Source of the DNA: an uncultured Oscillospiraceae bacterium
GTDB taxonomy: Bacteria > Bacillota > Clostridia > Oscillospirales > Oscillospiraceae
NCBI GenBank assembly: GCA_944385095.1
Contig: CALWVS010000009.1
Span: 18,890 to 82,889 of the forward strand
Length of the DNA: 64,000 bases
Direction: 5' to 3'
The position numbers were made by a program, and so were the translations under genes. The notes under the pieces were generated by a model. It saw nothing but the letters and a program-made list of their open reading frames with translations. It was not told where the DNA came from and ran no database searches. Below, in pieces: positions 53,668 through 63,387 of this stretch; positions within the stretch are counted from its first letter, which is position 1; every line of letters begins with the position of its first letter.

Positions 53668-54222
53668 ATGAGCCCTGAAGTGAAAGCATATCAGGAAAAA
53701 ATGCAAAAAACCATTGAAGTGGTGAAGGCAAACTTCGCCTCTGTCCGTGCCGGTCGTGCCAACGCCGGCGTGTTGGATCGGATTCAGGTGGAATACTACG
53801 GCACCCCAACCCCTCTCAATCAGGTGGCTGCTGTGTCCTCTCCAGACCCCCGTACCCTGACCATTCAGCCCTGGGATGCCACCCTGCTCAAAGCCATTGA
53901 GAAGGCAATTCAGACCTCCGATTTGGGTATCAATCCCCAGAATGACGGCAAAGTCATCCGCCTCAACTTCCCACAGCTCACAGAGGAACGCCGTAAGGAG
54001 CTGAGTAAGCAGGTGCGCAAGTACGGCGAGGATGGCAAAGTGGCAGTGCGTAACATCCGTCGGGATGCTATGGAAGATTTCAAGAAGAAAAAGAAGGCAA
54101 ACGAGCTGACTGAGGACGACCTGAAGCAGATGGAAAAAGAGCTTCAGGATTTGACCGACAAGGAGTGCAAAGCCATTGATGAACTGACTGCAAAAAAAGA
54201 GCAGGAACTGATGGCTGTTTAA
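53668..54222 (+). CDS. frr: Ribosome recycling factor
   Basis: With EF-G, splits post-termination ribosomes. The 184-residue protein has the normal length and two-domain layout. VRAGRANAGVLDRIQVEYYGTP and QPWDATLLKAIEKAI lie in the family core, and a long charged helix closes it. ATG 53668 after GAAAGGATG gives the usual N-terminus; an in-frame upstream start has no family support. A strong hairpin without T run follows. Confidence 0.97.
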   Translation: MSPEVKAYQEKMQKTIEVVKANFASVRAGRANAGVLDRIQVEYYGTPTPLNQVAAVSSPDPRTLTIQPWDATLLKAIEKAIQTSDLGINPQNDGKVIRLNFPQLTEERRKELSKQVRKYGEDGKVAVRNIRRDAMEDFKKKKKANELTEDDLKQMEKELQDLTDKECKAIDELTAKKEQELMAV

Positions 54223-54236
54223 TGCGAAAACCCGGA

Positions 54237-54270
54237 GAATGCAGAATACAGTTCCCTGTATTCTGCATTC
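54237..54270 (+). other. Strong hairpin without T run between frr and uppS
   Basis: GAATGCAGAATACAG (54237-54251) pairs perfectly over 15 bp with 54256-54270 (loop TTCC). No T run follows, so it may stabilise mRNA or mark a processing site, not terminate. Confidence 0.75.
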
Positions 54271-54312
54271 CTTACATCATGGTCAGTTTAACAGGTAAGG
54301 ATGAAGGAATGT

Positions 54313-55071
54313 ATGGCTTTTTTTAAGAAAAAAAACCAGACAGAGGTGGCAGAGGCGGATTTGACCCGTCTGCCCAAGCACATTGCCATTATTATGGACG
54401 GAAACGGTCGCTGGGCAAAAAAACGGGGATTGCCCCGTACCGCAGGGCATGCAGCCGGTGCAGAGACCTTTCGCACCATTGCCACCTACTGCAAGGAAAT
54501 CGGGCTGGACTATCTCACAGTCTACGCCTTTTCCACAGAAAACTGGAAGCGTCCCCAGGAGGAAGTGGGCGCAATTATGGGACTTTTGAAAAAATATCTG
54601 CTGGAAGCCATTGGGCAGATGGAGCGTGACCGGGTAAAAATGGAGTTTTTTGGGGATTTGTCTCCGCTGCCAGAGGAGTTGCAGGCACTCTGTCAGAAGA
54701 CGAGAGAGATTTCCAAAGGCTATGATGGCTGTCAAGTGAATATCTGCCTGAACTATGGCGGTCGGGATGAGCTGCTAAGGGCTGCCCAGAAGTTTGCAAA
54801 AGACTGTGTGGAGGGAAAGGCAGACCCCAACCATCTGAGTGAAGGGGCATTTTCCAACTACCTGTTTTCTGCCGGCGTGCCTGACCCTGATTTGGTGATT
54901 CGTCCCAGTGGAGAGCTGCGCCTCTCCAACTTCCTGCTGTGGCAGTCTGCCTATGCAGAGTTTTACTATACCGACGTCTTATGGCCTGATTTTTCAAAAG
55001 AGGAGCTGCATAGAGCCATTGCAGCCTATCAACGGCGTTCACGCCGGTTTGGAGGGATTGCCTCATGCTGA
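54313..55071 (+). CDS. uppS: Isoprenyl (undecaprenyl) diphosphate synthase
   Basis: Cis-prenyltransferase that makes the C55 lipid carrier for peptidoglycan, about 252 residues. The P-loop-like [17 protein letters not shown] has the catalytic Asp; [31 protein letters not shown] and the ending [10 protein letters not shown] are family blocks. Start is uncertain: ATG 54301 is nearly touching its ribosome site, and ATG 54313 has AAGGA 4 bases upstream. The end overlaps cdsA. Confidence 0.95.
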   Translation: MAFFKKKNQTEVAEADLTRLPKHIAIIMDGNGRWAKKRGLPRTAGHAAGAETFRTIATYCKEIGLDYLTVYAFSTENWKRPQEEVGAIMGLLKKYLLEAIGQMERDRVKMEFFGDLSPLPEELQALCQKTREISKGYDGCQVNICLNYGGRDELLRAAQKFAKDCVEGKADPNHLSEGAFSNYLFSAGVPDPDLVIRPSGELRLSNFLLWQSAYAEFYYTDVLWPDFSKEELHRAIAAYQRRSRRFGGIASC

Positions 55072-55883
55072 CCCGTATTGTGGTTGGAGTGGTATTGGCA
55101 CCAATCTTTTTCGTCTTTCTCTTTGTGCTGGAACCTGTGTTTCTGGCGGTACTCATGGCTGCCATCTGTGCGATAGCGTCCTTTGAACTGCTCCGGGCAA
55201 CCAAAGTGGCGCACCACAATGGGATGTATGTGTATACTGCCTTGGTGGCTGCTGCCATCCCCATTGGCTACTGGATGAAACAGGGCTTTGTGGTGACACA
55301 GGTCAGTGCATTGTTTTTGATGGTGTCCCTGTTTGTCACAGGGATTCGCCACTATAACCACGATCAGGAAATTCGGTTTGAAAGTTTGCTGATTTGTCTC
55401 TTTGGCGGATTGATGATTCCCCTGTTTCTCTCTGCCTTAGTGCAACTCAAATGTATGGAAAATGGAAAATATCTGGTGATGCTGCCGGTGATTTGTGCGT
55501 TTTTGACCGATGTTGGGGCATACTTCTTTGGTATGTTTTTTGGAAAGCACAGAGGCATTACCAAAGTCAGCCCCAATAAATCCCTAGAGGGCTATATTGG
55601 CGGTCTGGTGTCCGGTGCCATTTTTATGCTGATTTATGGGTTGATTTTACAGAATGTGGTGGGGCTGACCGTATCTCTGCCCATTATGGCAGTGTATGGG
55701 GTGCTGGGCAGTGCCATCACAGAACTGGGGGACCTGTCCTTTTCTCTCATTAAGCGGCAATATGGGATTAAGGATTATGGGACACTGCTGCCTGGGCACG
55801 GCGGTATGTTAGACCGGTTCGACAGTATGTCTTTTGCTGCCCCCCTGATGATGTTATTGGTACATCTATTGCCTGCATTTTAA
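55065..55883 (+). CDS. cdsA: Phosphatidate cytidylyltransferase
   Basis: Membrane enzyme that forms CDP-diacylglycerol from phosphatidate and CTP for phospholipid synthesis. The 272-residue protein has about seven membrane segments. The signature near the C-terminus includes [30 protein letters not shown] and [26 protein letters not shown] with the catalytic Asp residues. It starts inside the uppS end. Confidence 0.95.
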   Translation: MLTRIVVGVVLAPIFFVFLFVLEPVFLAVLMAAICAIASFELLRATKVAHHNGMYVYTALVAAAIPIGYWMKQGFVVTQVSALFLMVSLFVTGIRHYNHDQEIRFESLLICLFGGLMIPLFLSALVQLKCMENGKYLVMLPVICAFLTDVGAYFFGMFFGKHRGITKVSPNKSLEGYIGGLVSGAIFMLIYGLILQNVVGLTVSLPIMAVYGVLGSAITELGDLSFSLIKRQYGIKDYGTLLPGHGGMLDRFDSMSFAAPLMMLLVHLLPAF

Positions 55884-55904
55884 CAGAAAGGAGTGGAACA
55901 CAGG

Positions 55905-57050
55905 ATGCGAACGGTGCGTATTTCGCTGCTTGGTTCAACGGGTTCTATTGGAAAACAGACACTGGAGGTGGTGAAAGCCTGTGGCATGTCTGTGGGGGCT
56001 TTGACTGCCCACTCCAATGTGGCACGGATGGAACAGCAGGCGAGAGAATTTTCCCCTGAGCTGGTTGTGATGATGGAGGAAAAGGCAGCCGATGACCTGC
56101 GGGTGCGCTTGGGAGATACTTCCATCCGTGTATGCAGTGGTATGGATGGGCTGCTGGAGGCGGCAGAGCTGCAAAGTGCCGATACTGTGGTGACGGCTGT
56201 GGTGGGTATGGTAGGACTGCGCCCTACCATGGCAGCCATTCGGGAGGGTAAGCGAATTGCCCTTGCCAACAAAGAAACGCTGGTGTGTGCCGGTGAACTG
56301 GTGATGGAGGAGGCACGGGATTTTGGAGCCAAAATTCTGCCAGTGGATTCGGAACACTCCGCTATTTTTCAGGCTCTGGAGGGGTGCAACCACAGGAGCC
56401 AAGTGAAACGGCTTATTCTCACCTGTTCCGGCGGTCCCTTCTTTGGAAAAACCAGAGAAGAACTGTCCAGCGTGACCAAGGCGGATGCCCTGAAACATCC
56501 CAACTGGGCAATGGGGGCAAAAATCACCATTGATTCTGCCACATTGATGAACAAGGGGCTGGAATTTATAGAGGCAATGCACCTCTATCACATGCCACCT
56601 GAAAAAATTTCCATTGTGGTGCATCGGGAGAGCATCATTCACTCTCTGGTGGAATACTGTGATAACAGTATGATTGCCCAGATGGGCACCCCAGATATGC
56701 GCCTGCCCATCCAGTATGCCCTCACCTATCCGGAGCGGGTGGAAGGTCCTGCCACTCCCTTGGATTTGTGGCACTGCAAGCCGTTGACCTTTGCCCAGCC
56801 TGACGTGGACACCTTCCGCTGTCTGGGACTGGCGATGGAGGCAGCCAAACGGGGCGGCAGTGCGGGAGCGGTGCTCAATGGTGCCAATGAGGCAGCGGTT
56901 GCCCTGTTTCTGGATGGGAAAATTGGGTTTTTGGACATTGCCGACCGGGTACAGTATGCGATGGAGACGGTGGGCATCCTAGATAACCCCTCCATGACCC
57001 AGATTCTGGAGGCAGACAGGGCTGCCAGACTGGCAGTAGAGACCATGTAA
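55905..57050 (+). CDS. dxr: 1-deoxy-D-xylulose 5-phosphate reductoisomerase
   Basis: The NADPH-dependent enzyme that makes methylerythritol phosphate, the committed step of the non-mevalonate isoprenoid pathway. About 381 residues. ISLLGSTGSIGKQTLEV is the nucleotide-binding start; ANKETLVCAGELV, LPVDSEHSAIFQAL and NGANEAAVALFL are active-site blocks. GTG 55893 overlaps the ribosome site AAGGAG, so ATG 55905 is preferred. It feeds uppS through later steps, including ispG in this cluster. Confidence 0.96.
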   Translation: MRTVRISLLGSTGSIGKQTLEVVKACGMSVGALTAHSNVARMEQQAREFSPELVVMMEEKAADDLRVRLGDTSIRVCSGMDGLLEAAELQSADTVVTAVVGMVGLRPTMAAIREGKRIALANKETLVCAGELVMEEARDFGAKILPVDSEHSAIFQALEGCNHRSQVKRLILTCSGGPFFGKTREELSSVTKADALKHPNWAMGAKITIDSATLMNKGLEFIEAMHLYHMPPEKISIVVHRESIIHSLVEYCDNSMIAQMGTPDMRLPIQYALTYPERVEGPATPLDLWHCKPLTFAQPDVDTFRCLGLAMEAAKRGGSAGAVLNGANEAAVALFLDGKIGFLDIADRVQYAMETVGILDNPSMTQILEADRAARLAVETM

Positions 57051-57074
57051 CATTTTTTTCTTGCAGGAGGCAAT

Positions 57075-58136
57075 ATGCTCTATATTTTAGTGGGAATTTT
57101 CATGTTTGGGCTGCTGATTGCAGTCCACGAGTTTGGGCATTTTATCACAGCCAAAGCCTTTCACATCCGTGTCAATGAGTTTGCCATTGGAATGGGTCCT
57201 GCCCTGCTCCAAAAAAAGAGGGGGGAGACCCTGTATTCCCTGAGAGCCTTTCCAGTGGGCGGTTACTGTGCTATGGAGGGGGAGGATGAGGACTCAGATG
57301 ACCCCAGAGCCTTTGCCAATGCCAAAGGGTATCAGAAATTTGTGGTGCTGGTGGCTGGGGCGTTTATGAATTTTTTCACCGGTGTGGTGCTGTTGCTTCT
57401 GCTGTTCCTGCCCTCAGACGGATTTCTGAGAGAAGTCTATGGAGGCGGTATTGAGGGATACGGCGTGGAGGACTGCGGTTTGCAGGAGGGAGATATCATC
57501 CTGTCTGTGGACGGTCATCCAGTGCTGGTCTATGGCAATGCCCGCTTTTATCTCAATCGGGCAGGAGATACCGTGGATTTTGTGGTGGAGCGCAACGGGG
57601 AGAAAGTGACCCTGGACAATGTCTATTTGCCCTATCAGGAAAAAGTGGACGAGGAGGGCAACCGCACCTATCTGAGAGGTATCTATGTGAATGCCATAGG
57701 GGAACAGGCTGGATTTTTAGGAAAAGTCACCTATGCGTGGAATATGGCACTGGACTTTGTGCGGATGGTGTGGCTCAGTCTGGGAGATTTGGTGCGTGGA
57801 GCTGTGGGTCTGCGTGACCTGTCGGGACCTGTGGGCATTGTGGATACGATGGCACAGGTGGGGGAGCAGTCGGCAACCGCAGTGGATGCAGTGTATAACC
57901 TGACTACGCTGGCAGCCCTGATTGCGGTGAATCTGGCGGTGATGAACTTGCTGCCACTGCCTGCCTTAGATGGCGGTCGGGTGCTGTTCCTGCTGCTGAA
58001 TGGGGTGCTCTATGCCCTGTTCAAACGGAAAATCCCTGCCCAGTATGAGGGCTATGTCCACATGGCAGGGCTTGCGGTGCTGCTGGGTCTTTCCCTGCTG
58101 GTCACATTCAGTGATATTTTGAAAATCATACAATAA
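57075..58136 (+). CDS. rseP: RseP/RasP site-2 membrane protease
   Basis: A 353-residue intramembrane metalloprotease. HEFGH in the first membrane segment and NLLPLPALDGGRVLF in the third are the metal-binding motifs. Between them lies a PDZ domain (about 115-190, EDCGLQEGDIILSVDGHPV). In Firmicutes the enzyme cleaves anti-sigma factors and leftover signal peptides. GCAGGAGGC precedes the ATG. Distinct from the small M50 protease at 33.6 kb, which has no PDZ. Confidence 0.95.
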   Translation: MLYILVGIFMFGLLIAVHEFGHFITAKAFHIRVNEFAIGMGPALLQKKRGETLYSLRAFPVGGYCAMEGEDEDSDDPRAFANAKGYQKFVVLVAGAFMNFFTGVVLLLLLFLPSDGFLREVYGGGIEGYGVEDCGLQEGDIILSVDGHPVLVYGNARFYLNRAGDTVDFVVERNGEKVTLDNVYLPYQEKVDEEGNRTYLRGIYVNAIGEQAGFLGKVTYAWNMALDFVRMVWLSLGDLVRGAVGLRDLSGPVGIVDTMAQVGEQSATAVDAVYNLTTLAALIAVNLAVMNLLPLPALDGGRVLFLLLNGVLYALFKRKIPAQYEGYVHMAGLAVLLGLSLLVTFSDILKIIQ

Positions 58137-58142
58137 TGGTAC

Positions 58143-58181
58143 ACACAGGAAACGCCTCTCTGTCGGTGGCGTTTTCTGTGT
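58143..58181 (+). other. Hairpin between rseP and ispG
   Basis: ACACAGGAAACGCC (58143-58156) pairs with 58168-58181 (one G-T). No T run follows, so attenuation or mRNA processing is more likely than full termination. Confidence 0.65.
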
Positions 58182-58206
58182 CTATTCTGAGAAAAGAGGG
58201 ATTTCT

Positions 58207-59244
58207 ATGTCCAAACAAATCAAAGTTGGTTCTGTGCTGGTGGGCGGTGGCGCACCTGTGTCCATCCAGTCCATGACCAATACCAGAACGGATGACGTGG
58301 CTGCTACCCTTGCCCAGATTCGGGCATTGGCAACCGCTGGCTGTGAAATTGCCCGTGTGGCTGTGCCAGACATGGAAGCTGCCAAAGCGGTGGGCAAGCT
58401 GAAAGAGGACAGCCCCCTGCCCATTGTGGTGGATATTCACTTTGACTACCGCCTTGCACTGGAAGCCATTGCAGCCGGTGCAGATAAGGTGCGCATCAAC
58501 CCCGGAAACATTGGGGGAGAGGACAGAGTGAAGGCGGTGGCAGATGCCTGCCGTTTGAGAGGGATTCCTATTCGGATTGGAGTCAATGGCGGTTCCCTGG
58601 AAAAACCCCTGTTGGCAAAATATGGCGGTGTGTGCCCAGAGGCTATGGTGGAATCTGCATTCGGGCACATCCGCCTGTTGGAGAAGTTTGATTTTGATGA
58701 TATCTGTGTGTCCCTGAAAAGTTCCAGTGTGCCCATGACCATGAAGGCATACCAGTTGATGCACCAACAGAGCAACTATCCCCTACATATTGGCGTCACA
58801 GAGGCGGGCACTGTGAAAATGGGTACCCTGAAATCTGCCGTGGGGATTGGCGGTCTGCTGGCTCTGGGCATTGGAGATACCATGCGTGTGTCCCTGTCTG
58901 CCGACCCAGTGGAGGAGATTGTGGCAGCCCGTGACATTTTAAAAGCCGCCGGTGTGCGGAAAGAGGGGGCAGAACTGGTGTCCTGTCCCACCTGTGGCAG
59001 AACCAGAATTGACCTGATAGCCCTTGCCAATGAGGTGGAGGAGCGGCTGAAAGGAGTCAACAAGGACATCACAGTGGCTGTGATGGGCTGTGTGGTCAAT
59101 GGTCCCGGTGAGGCATCCGCAGCAGACTGCGGCATTGCCGGAGGCATTGGGGAGGGGCTTCTGTTCCAGAAGGGGCAGATTGTGAAAAAAGTGCCACAGG
59201 AACAGCTTGTGGAGGAGCTGTTTGCCCTGATTGATACCCTCTAA
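58207..59244 (+). CDS. ispG: 4-hydroxy-3-methylbut-2-en-1-yl diphosphate synthase
   Basis: A [4Fe-4S] enzyme of the methylerythritol phosphate pathway, reducing MEcPP to HMBPP. The 345-residue protein begins with QIKVGSVLVGGGAPVSIQSM. The cluster ligands are in SCPTCGRTRID and the later GCVVNGPGEA. DIHFDYRLALEA and VRINPGNIGG are in the TIM-barrel part. GAAAAGAGGG precedes the ATG. It continues the cluster begun with pyrH and is followed 15 bases later by polC. Confidence 0.97.
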   Translation: MSKQIKVGSVLVGGGAPVSIQSMTNTRTDDVAATLAQIRALATAGCEIARVAVPDMEAAKAVGKLKEDSPLPIVVDIHFDYRLALEAIAAGADKVRINPGNIGGEDRVKAVADACRLRGIPIRIGVNGGSLEKPLLAKYGGVCPEAMVESAFGHIRLLEKFDFDDICVSLKSSSVPMTMKAYQLMHQQSNYPLHIGVTEAGTVKMGTLKSAVGIGGLLALGIGDTMRVSLSADPVEEIVAARDILKAAGVRKEGAELVSCPTCGRTRIDLIALANEVEERLKGVNKDITVAVMGCVVNGPGEASAADCGIAGGIGEGLLFQKGQIVKKVPQEQLVEELFALIDTL

Positions 59245-59259
59245 AGGAGTTTTTTACCC

Positions 59260-62200
59260 ATGAAACAGGAAGTACCATTTGTGGAACTGTTTGCTGCCCT
59301 CAGCCAGTGGCAGGAGCTTGTCCAAGCCACAGAGGGCTGGCAGGTGGTGCAGGCAAAATTTGACCGGAAAAGCCGCAGCGCAGAAGTGGAACTGCACGGA
59401 GCACAGGGGGCAGGTGCCAACCTGCTGGATCAGGTGCAACAGGCTCTTTGCCGCTGTTATGGCTTTGTGGCTGTGAAATTGGTTCCACTGGAAGAAAAGA
59501 AACAGGAAACCCAACCACAGCCGCAGCCACAACCACCAGTCCAGCGAAAAGAACAGGACCCCTTTGCCAGAACCCAGGCAATTCGGGAGGAAGCCATTGC
59601 AAAACTGAAAAAAAACGCACCACCACCCAAAAAGCCACTGCCACAGAGTACCATTCAGAGAGAGATTATCTATGGAAAATCCATGAAGCGACCCATTTAC
59701 CCCATGTCTCAGCTCAGTTTGGAGATGGGGTTAATGGGTATTCAGGGCGATGTGTTTGCAGTGGACCATCGGGAGTTGAAAAAGAACGGGGCGTGGGTGC
59801 TGTCCTTTGACATGACAGACTATACTGGTTCCGTCCATGTGAGCAAATACCTGAAAGGGGAAGATGCCAAAGAGGTGGCAAGTGCCATCCGAACAGGGAA
59901 ACATCTGGTGGTTCATGGAAAGCTGGTGTTTGACCGCTACTATGGGGACAATGTATTTGACCCCATTTCCATCCAGACAGGGGAACGGGAAGTGCGCATG
60001 GACAATGCCCCACAAAAACGGGTGGAATTGCATATGCACACCACCTATTCCACCATGGATGCCCTCAGCCCTGTGGGGGAAAAGCTGGGACCAGAGAAAA
60101 ATATCATCAAACGGGCGGAGCAGTGGGGACACCCTGCCATTGCGGTGACAGACCACGGCACCGCCCACGCCTTTCCTGAGGCGTGGCACTCTGCAAAAAA
60201 AATTCAGGTGCTATACGGGACAGAGGCATATTTTATGAACGATGTGGATGACCGTGTGGTGGTGCATGGGCAGGTGAGCCAGCCTCTGGAAGATGAGATT
60301 GTCTGCTTTGATTTGGAGACCACCGGGCTGGACAAACGCCGAGAGGTGATCATTGAAATTGGTGCAGTGGTATTAAAGGACGGAGAAATGACCGAGCGTT
60401 TTCAGACCTTTGTACAGCCAGACCGCCCTCTCTCTATGGAAATTGTCAAGCTGACCAGTATCACCGATGAGATGTTGCAGGATGCACCCAGTCAACAGGA
60501 GGCTTTGGAGCAGTTTCTCCGATTTGTGGGGAACCGCCCCTTGGCAGCTCATAACGCAGAATTTGATATGGGCTTTTTGGCAGAGGGGTGCAAACGGTAT
60601 GGACTGCCATTGGAAAATGCCTCTCTGGACAGCCTGATTCTGGCGCAAAATCTGCTGCCGGAGCTGGGAAAGTATAAACTGAACCTTGTGGCAGAACATC
60701 TGGGCTTGCCAGACTTTCACCACCACAGAGCGGACGACGATGCCGCCACGGTTGCCTATATGCTGCCCCATTTTTGGAAGAAGCTCCACACCATTGGGGT
60801 GGGGCGGCTGGAGGAAATCAACGCCGCTATGCCAAAACTCAGGCAGAAGGGGGCAAATACCAAGGGAAAACGCCAGCCCAGACACATCATTGTGTTAGCC
60901 AAAAATCAGACTGGGCTGAGAAACCTGTACCGCCTCATTTCCAAAGCACATCTGGAGCATTTCAAGCGGTATCCCACCATGCCGAAATCCCTCATCAACG
61001 AACATCGGGAGGGGTTGATTTTAGGTTCGGCATGTGAGGCTGGGGAGCTGTTCAGTGCCGTTGCCAAACACAAGGACTGGGCAGAATTGAAGCGGATTGC
61101 ATCCTGGTATGACTATCTGGAAATCCAGCCCCTGTGCAATAACTATTTTATGATTCGGAAAGGGCTGGCACGGGATGAGGAGGAACTGAAAGACTTTAAC
61201 CGCACCATTGTCCGGTTGGGTGAGGAACTGGGAAAACCGGTGTGTGCCACTGGGGATGTGCATTTTCTGGACCCACAAGATGAAATTTACCGCCATATTC
61301 TCCTTGCCTCCAAGGGATTTGACGATGCAGACCAGCCTCTCCCCATCTACTTCAAAACCACCGAGGAGATGTTGCAGGAGTTCTCCTATTTGGGCGAGGA
61401 AAAGGCGTTTGAGGTGGTGGTCACCAATACCAATCTGGTGGCGAGCTGGTGTGACCCCATTCCACCTTTGCCCAAAGGGCTGTTTGCACCCAAACTGGAA
61501 AACTCCGATGTGGAATTGAAAGAACTGGTGTGGAACAAAGCCCATGAGCTGTATGGAGAACAGCCCCCTCAGATTGTGGTAGACCGTATCAATGTGGAGC
61601 TGGGGGACATCATTGGATGTAAATATGATGTGATTTATATGTCGGCACAGAAGCTGGTACAAAATTCCCTGGAAAATGGCTATCTGGTTGGCTCCCGTGG
61701 TTCCGTGGGTTCCTCTCTGGTGGCGTTTTTGTCTGGGATTACAGAGGTAAATTCTTTGCCGGCTCACTACCGTTGCCCCAACTGCAAGCACTCTGATTTT
61801 GAGTATGGGCAAGACCCCAAACATCCCTACGGCTGTGGGGCAGATATGCCCGACCAGAATTGCCCCATCTGTGGAACACCCTACCAGAAAGACGGGTTCA
61901 ACATTCCATTTGAAACCTTTCTGGGGTTTGGCGGCGACAAAGTCCCCGATATTGATTTGAATTTTTCCGGCGAATATCAGGCAAATGCCCACAAGTACAC
62001 CTTTGAACTGTTTGGTCAGGACCATGTGTTTCGGGCTGGAACGGTGGGCACCGTAGCAGAAAAAACCGCCTATGGATATGTAAAAAAATATTTGCAGGAG
62101 CGGGGGTTGACCGCCTCCAAAGCAGAGGAAAACCGGTTGACGATGGGATGTACCGGCGTGAAGCGCACCACAGGGCAGCACCCTGGGGGCATGGTGGTCA

Positions 62201-63387
62201 TTCCACAGGATAAGGAGATTGCAGAGTTCTGCCCAGTACAGCACCCTGCCGATGATACCAACACCGATATTATCACCACCCATTTTGAATATCATGCCAT
62301 GGAGTCCAACCTCCTGAAACTGGATATTCTGGGGCACGATGACCCCACCATGATTCGTATGTTGGAGGATTTGACGGGCGTCAACGCCAGAACAGACATT
62401 GCGCTGGACGACCCCAAAACCATGTCCATTTTTAAATCTTCCAAGGTGCTGGGGTATGAACATGACCCCATTCTGGGACCCACTGGGGGCACTGCCATTC
62501 CCGAATTTGGTACTACCTTTGTCCGTGGTATGTTGGAAGATACCAGACCGGAGCAGTTTGACACCCTCATTCGCCTGTCTGGCTTTTCCCACGGTACTGA
62601 TGTATGGTTGGGCAATGCAAAGGATTTGATTACCAATGGGGTGGCAGAAGTCAATGAGGCCATCGGCTGCCGTGACGATATTATGATTTTCCTGATTTCC
62701 AAGGGATTGGAGCCAAAATACGCCTTTAAAATTATGGAATCGGTGCGAAAGGGGAAAGGGCTGCCCGATGGGGCAGAGAAGGAGATGCACAAACATGGAG
62801 TGCCAGACTGGTATATCAACTCCTGTAAAAAAATCGCCTATCTGTTCCCAAAAGCCCATGCGGTCGCCTATGTGATGATGGCATTTCGCATTGCGTGGTT
62901 TAAAGTCCATAAACCCCTTGCCTTCTATGCGGCGTATTTTTCCATCCGTGCCAAGGCATTTGATGAGGCGTATATGTGCCGTGGTATGGAGGTATGCCAG
63001 CAGAAAATGGCAGAAATTAAGGCGAAAGACAAAGAGGCAACGGCAGTGGAACAGTCCATGCTCACCACACTGGAAGTTTGTTATGAATTCTACTTGCGTG
63101 GGTTTACCTTCCAGCATTTGGACCTCTATCAGTCGGATGCCATTCTGTTTCGGATGGATGAGGAACACAAAGCCCTGATTCCGCCCTTTATTTCTGTGGC
63201 TGGACTGGGAGAGAGTGCAGCTGTTTCTCTGGTGGAGCAGCGCAAAGACAGGCATTTTATTTCCATTGAGGAGGTTGCCAACGCCTGCAAGGTGTCCAGC
63301 ACCCATATTGAACTGTTGAAGGCGGCAGGAGCTTTTGGCAACATGCCAGAAACCAGTCAGATGGACTTGTTCTCTATGTTTGGCTAA
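59260..63387 (+). CDS. polC: DNA polymerase III alpha subunit, PolC type
   Basis: The main replicative polymerase of low-GC Gram-positives, 1375 residues. In order: an N-terminal domain and a Gln/Pro linker; an OB-fold (about 160-245); a PHP domain (ELHMHTTYSTMD, near 257) split by an inserted proofreading exonuclease (CFDLETTGLDKRREVIIEIGA, near 348); a four-cysteine zinc site (CPNCKHSD, CPICGTPY); the catalytic PDIDLNFSGE region with palm aspartates, near 905; then a helix-hairpin-helix end. The C-terminus ETSQMDLFSMFG is the clamp-binding motif. All four zinc-site cysteine groups and exonuclease residues appear intact. AGGAG precedes the ATG. A repeat array starts right after the stop. Confidence 0.98.
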   Translation: MKQEVPFVELFAALSQWQELVQATEGWQVVQAKFDRKSRSAEVELHGAQGAGANLLDQVQQALCRCYGFVAVKLVPLEEKKQETQPQPQPQPPVQRKEQDPFARTQAIREEAIAKLKKNAPPPKKPLPQSTIQREIIYGKSMKRPIYPMSQLSLEMGLMGIQGDVFAVDHRELKKNGAWVLSFDMTDYTGSVHVSKYLKGEDAKEVASAIRTGKHLVVHGKLVFDRYYGDNVFDPISIQTGEREVRMDNAPQKRVELHMHTTYSTMDALSPVGEKLGPEKNIIKRAEQWGHPAIAVTDHGTAHAFPEAWHSAKKIQVLYGTEAYFMNDVDDRVVVHGQVSQPLEDEIVCFDLETTGLDKRREVIIEIGAVVLKDGEMTERFQTFVQPDRPLSMEIVKLTSITDEMLQDAPSQQEALEQFLRFVGNRPLAAHNAEFDMGFLAEGCKRYGLPLENASLDSLILAQNLLPELGKYKLNLVAEHLGLPDFHHHRADDDAATVAYMLPHFWKKLHTIGVGRLEEINAAMPKLRQKGANTKGKRQPRHIIVLAKNQTGLRNLYRLISKAHLEHFKRYPTMPKSLINEHREGLILGSACEAGELFSAVAKHKDWAELKRIASWYDYLEIQPLCNNYFMIRKGLARDEEELKDFNRTIVRLGEELGKPVCATGDVHFLDPQDEIYRHILLASKGFDDADQPLPIYFKTTEEMLQEFSYLGEEKAFEVVVTNTNLVASWCDPIPPLPKGLFAPKLENSDVELKELVWNKAHELYGEQPPQIVVDRINVELGDIIGCKYDVIYMSAQKLVQNSLENGYLVGSRGSVGSSLVAFLSGITEVNSLPAHYRCPNCKHSDFEYGQDPKHPYGCGADMPDQNCPICGTPYQKDGFNIPFETFLGFGGDKVPDIDLNFSGEYQANAHKYTFELFGQDHVFRAGTVGTVAEKTAYGYVKKYLQERGLTASKAEENRLTMGCTGVKRTTGQHPGGMVVIPQDKEIAEFCPVQHPADDTNTDIITTHFEYHAMESNLLKLDILGHDDPTMIRMLEDLTGVNARTDIALDDPKTMSIFKSSKVLGYEHDPILGPTGGTAIPEFGTTFVRGMLEDTRPEQFDTLIRLSGFSHGTDVWLGNAKDLITNGVAEVNEAIGCRDDIMIFLISKGLEPKYAFKIMESVRKGKGLPDGAEKEMHKHGVPDWYINSCKKIAYLFPKAHAVAYVMMAFRIAWFKVHKPLAFYAAYFSIRAKAFDEAYMCRGMEVCQQKMAEIKAKDKEATAVEQSMLTTLEVCYEFYLRGFTFQHLDLYQSDAILFRMDEEHKALIPPFISVAGLGESAAVSLVEQRKDRHFISIEEVANACKVSSTHIELLKAAGAFGNMPETSQMDLFSMFG

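Noticed and set aside
61021-63306. 761-residue minus-strand frame
   Set aside because: Lies wholly opposite the conserved polC gene; a by-product of its codon use.
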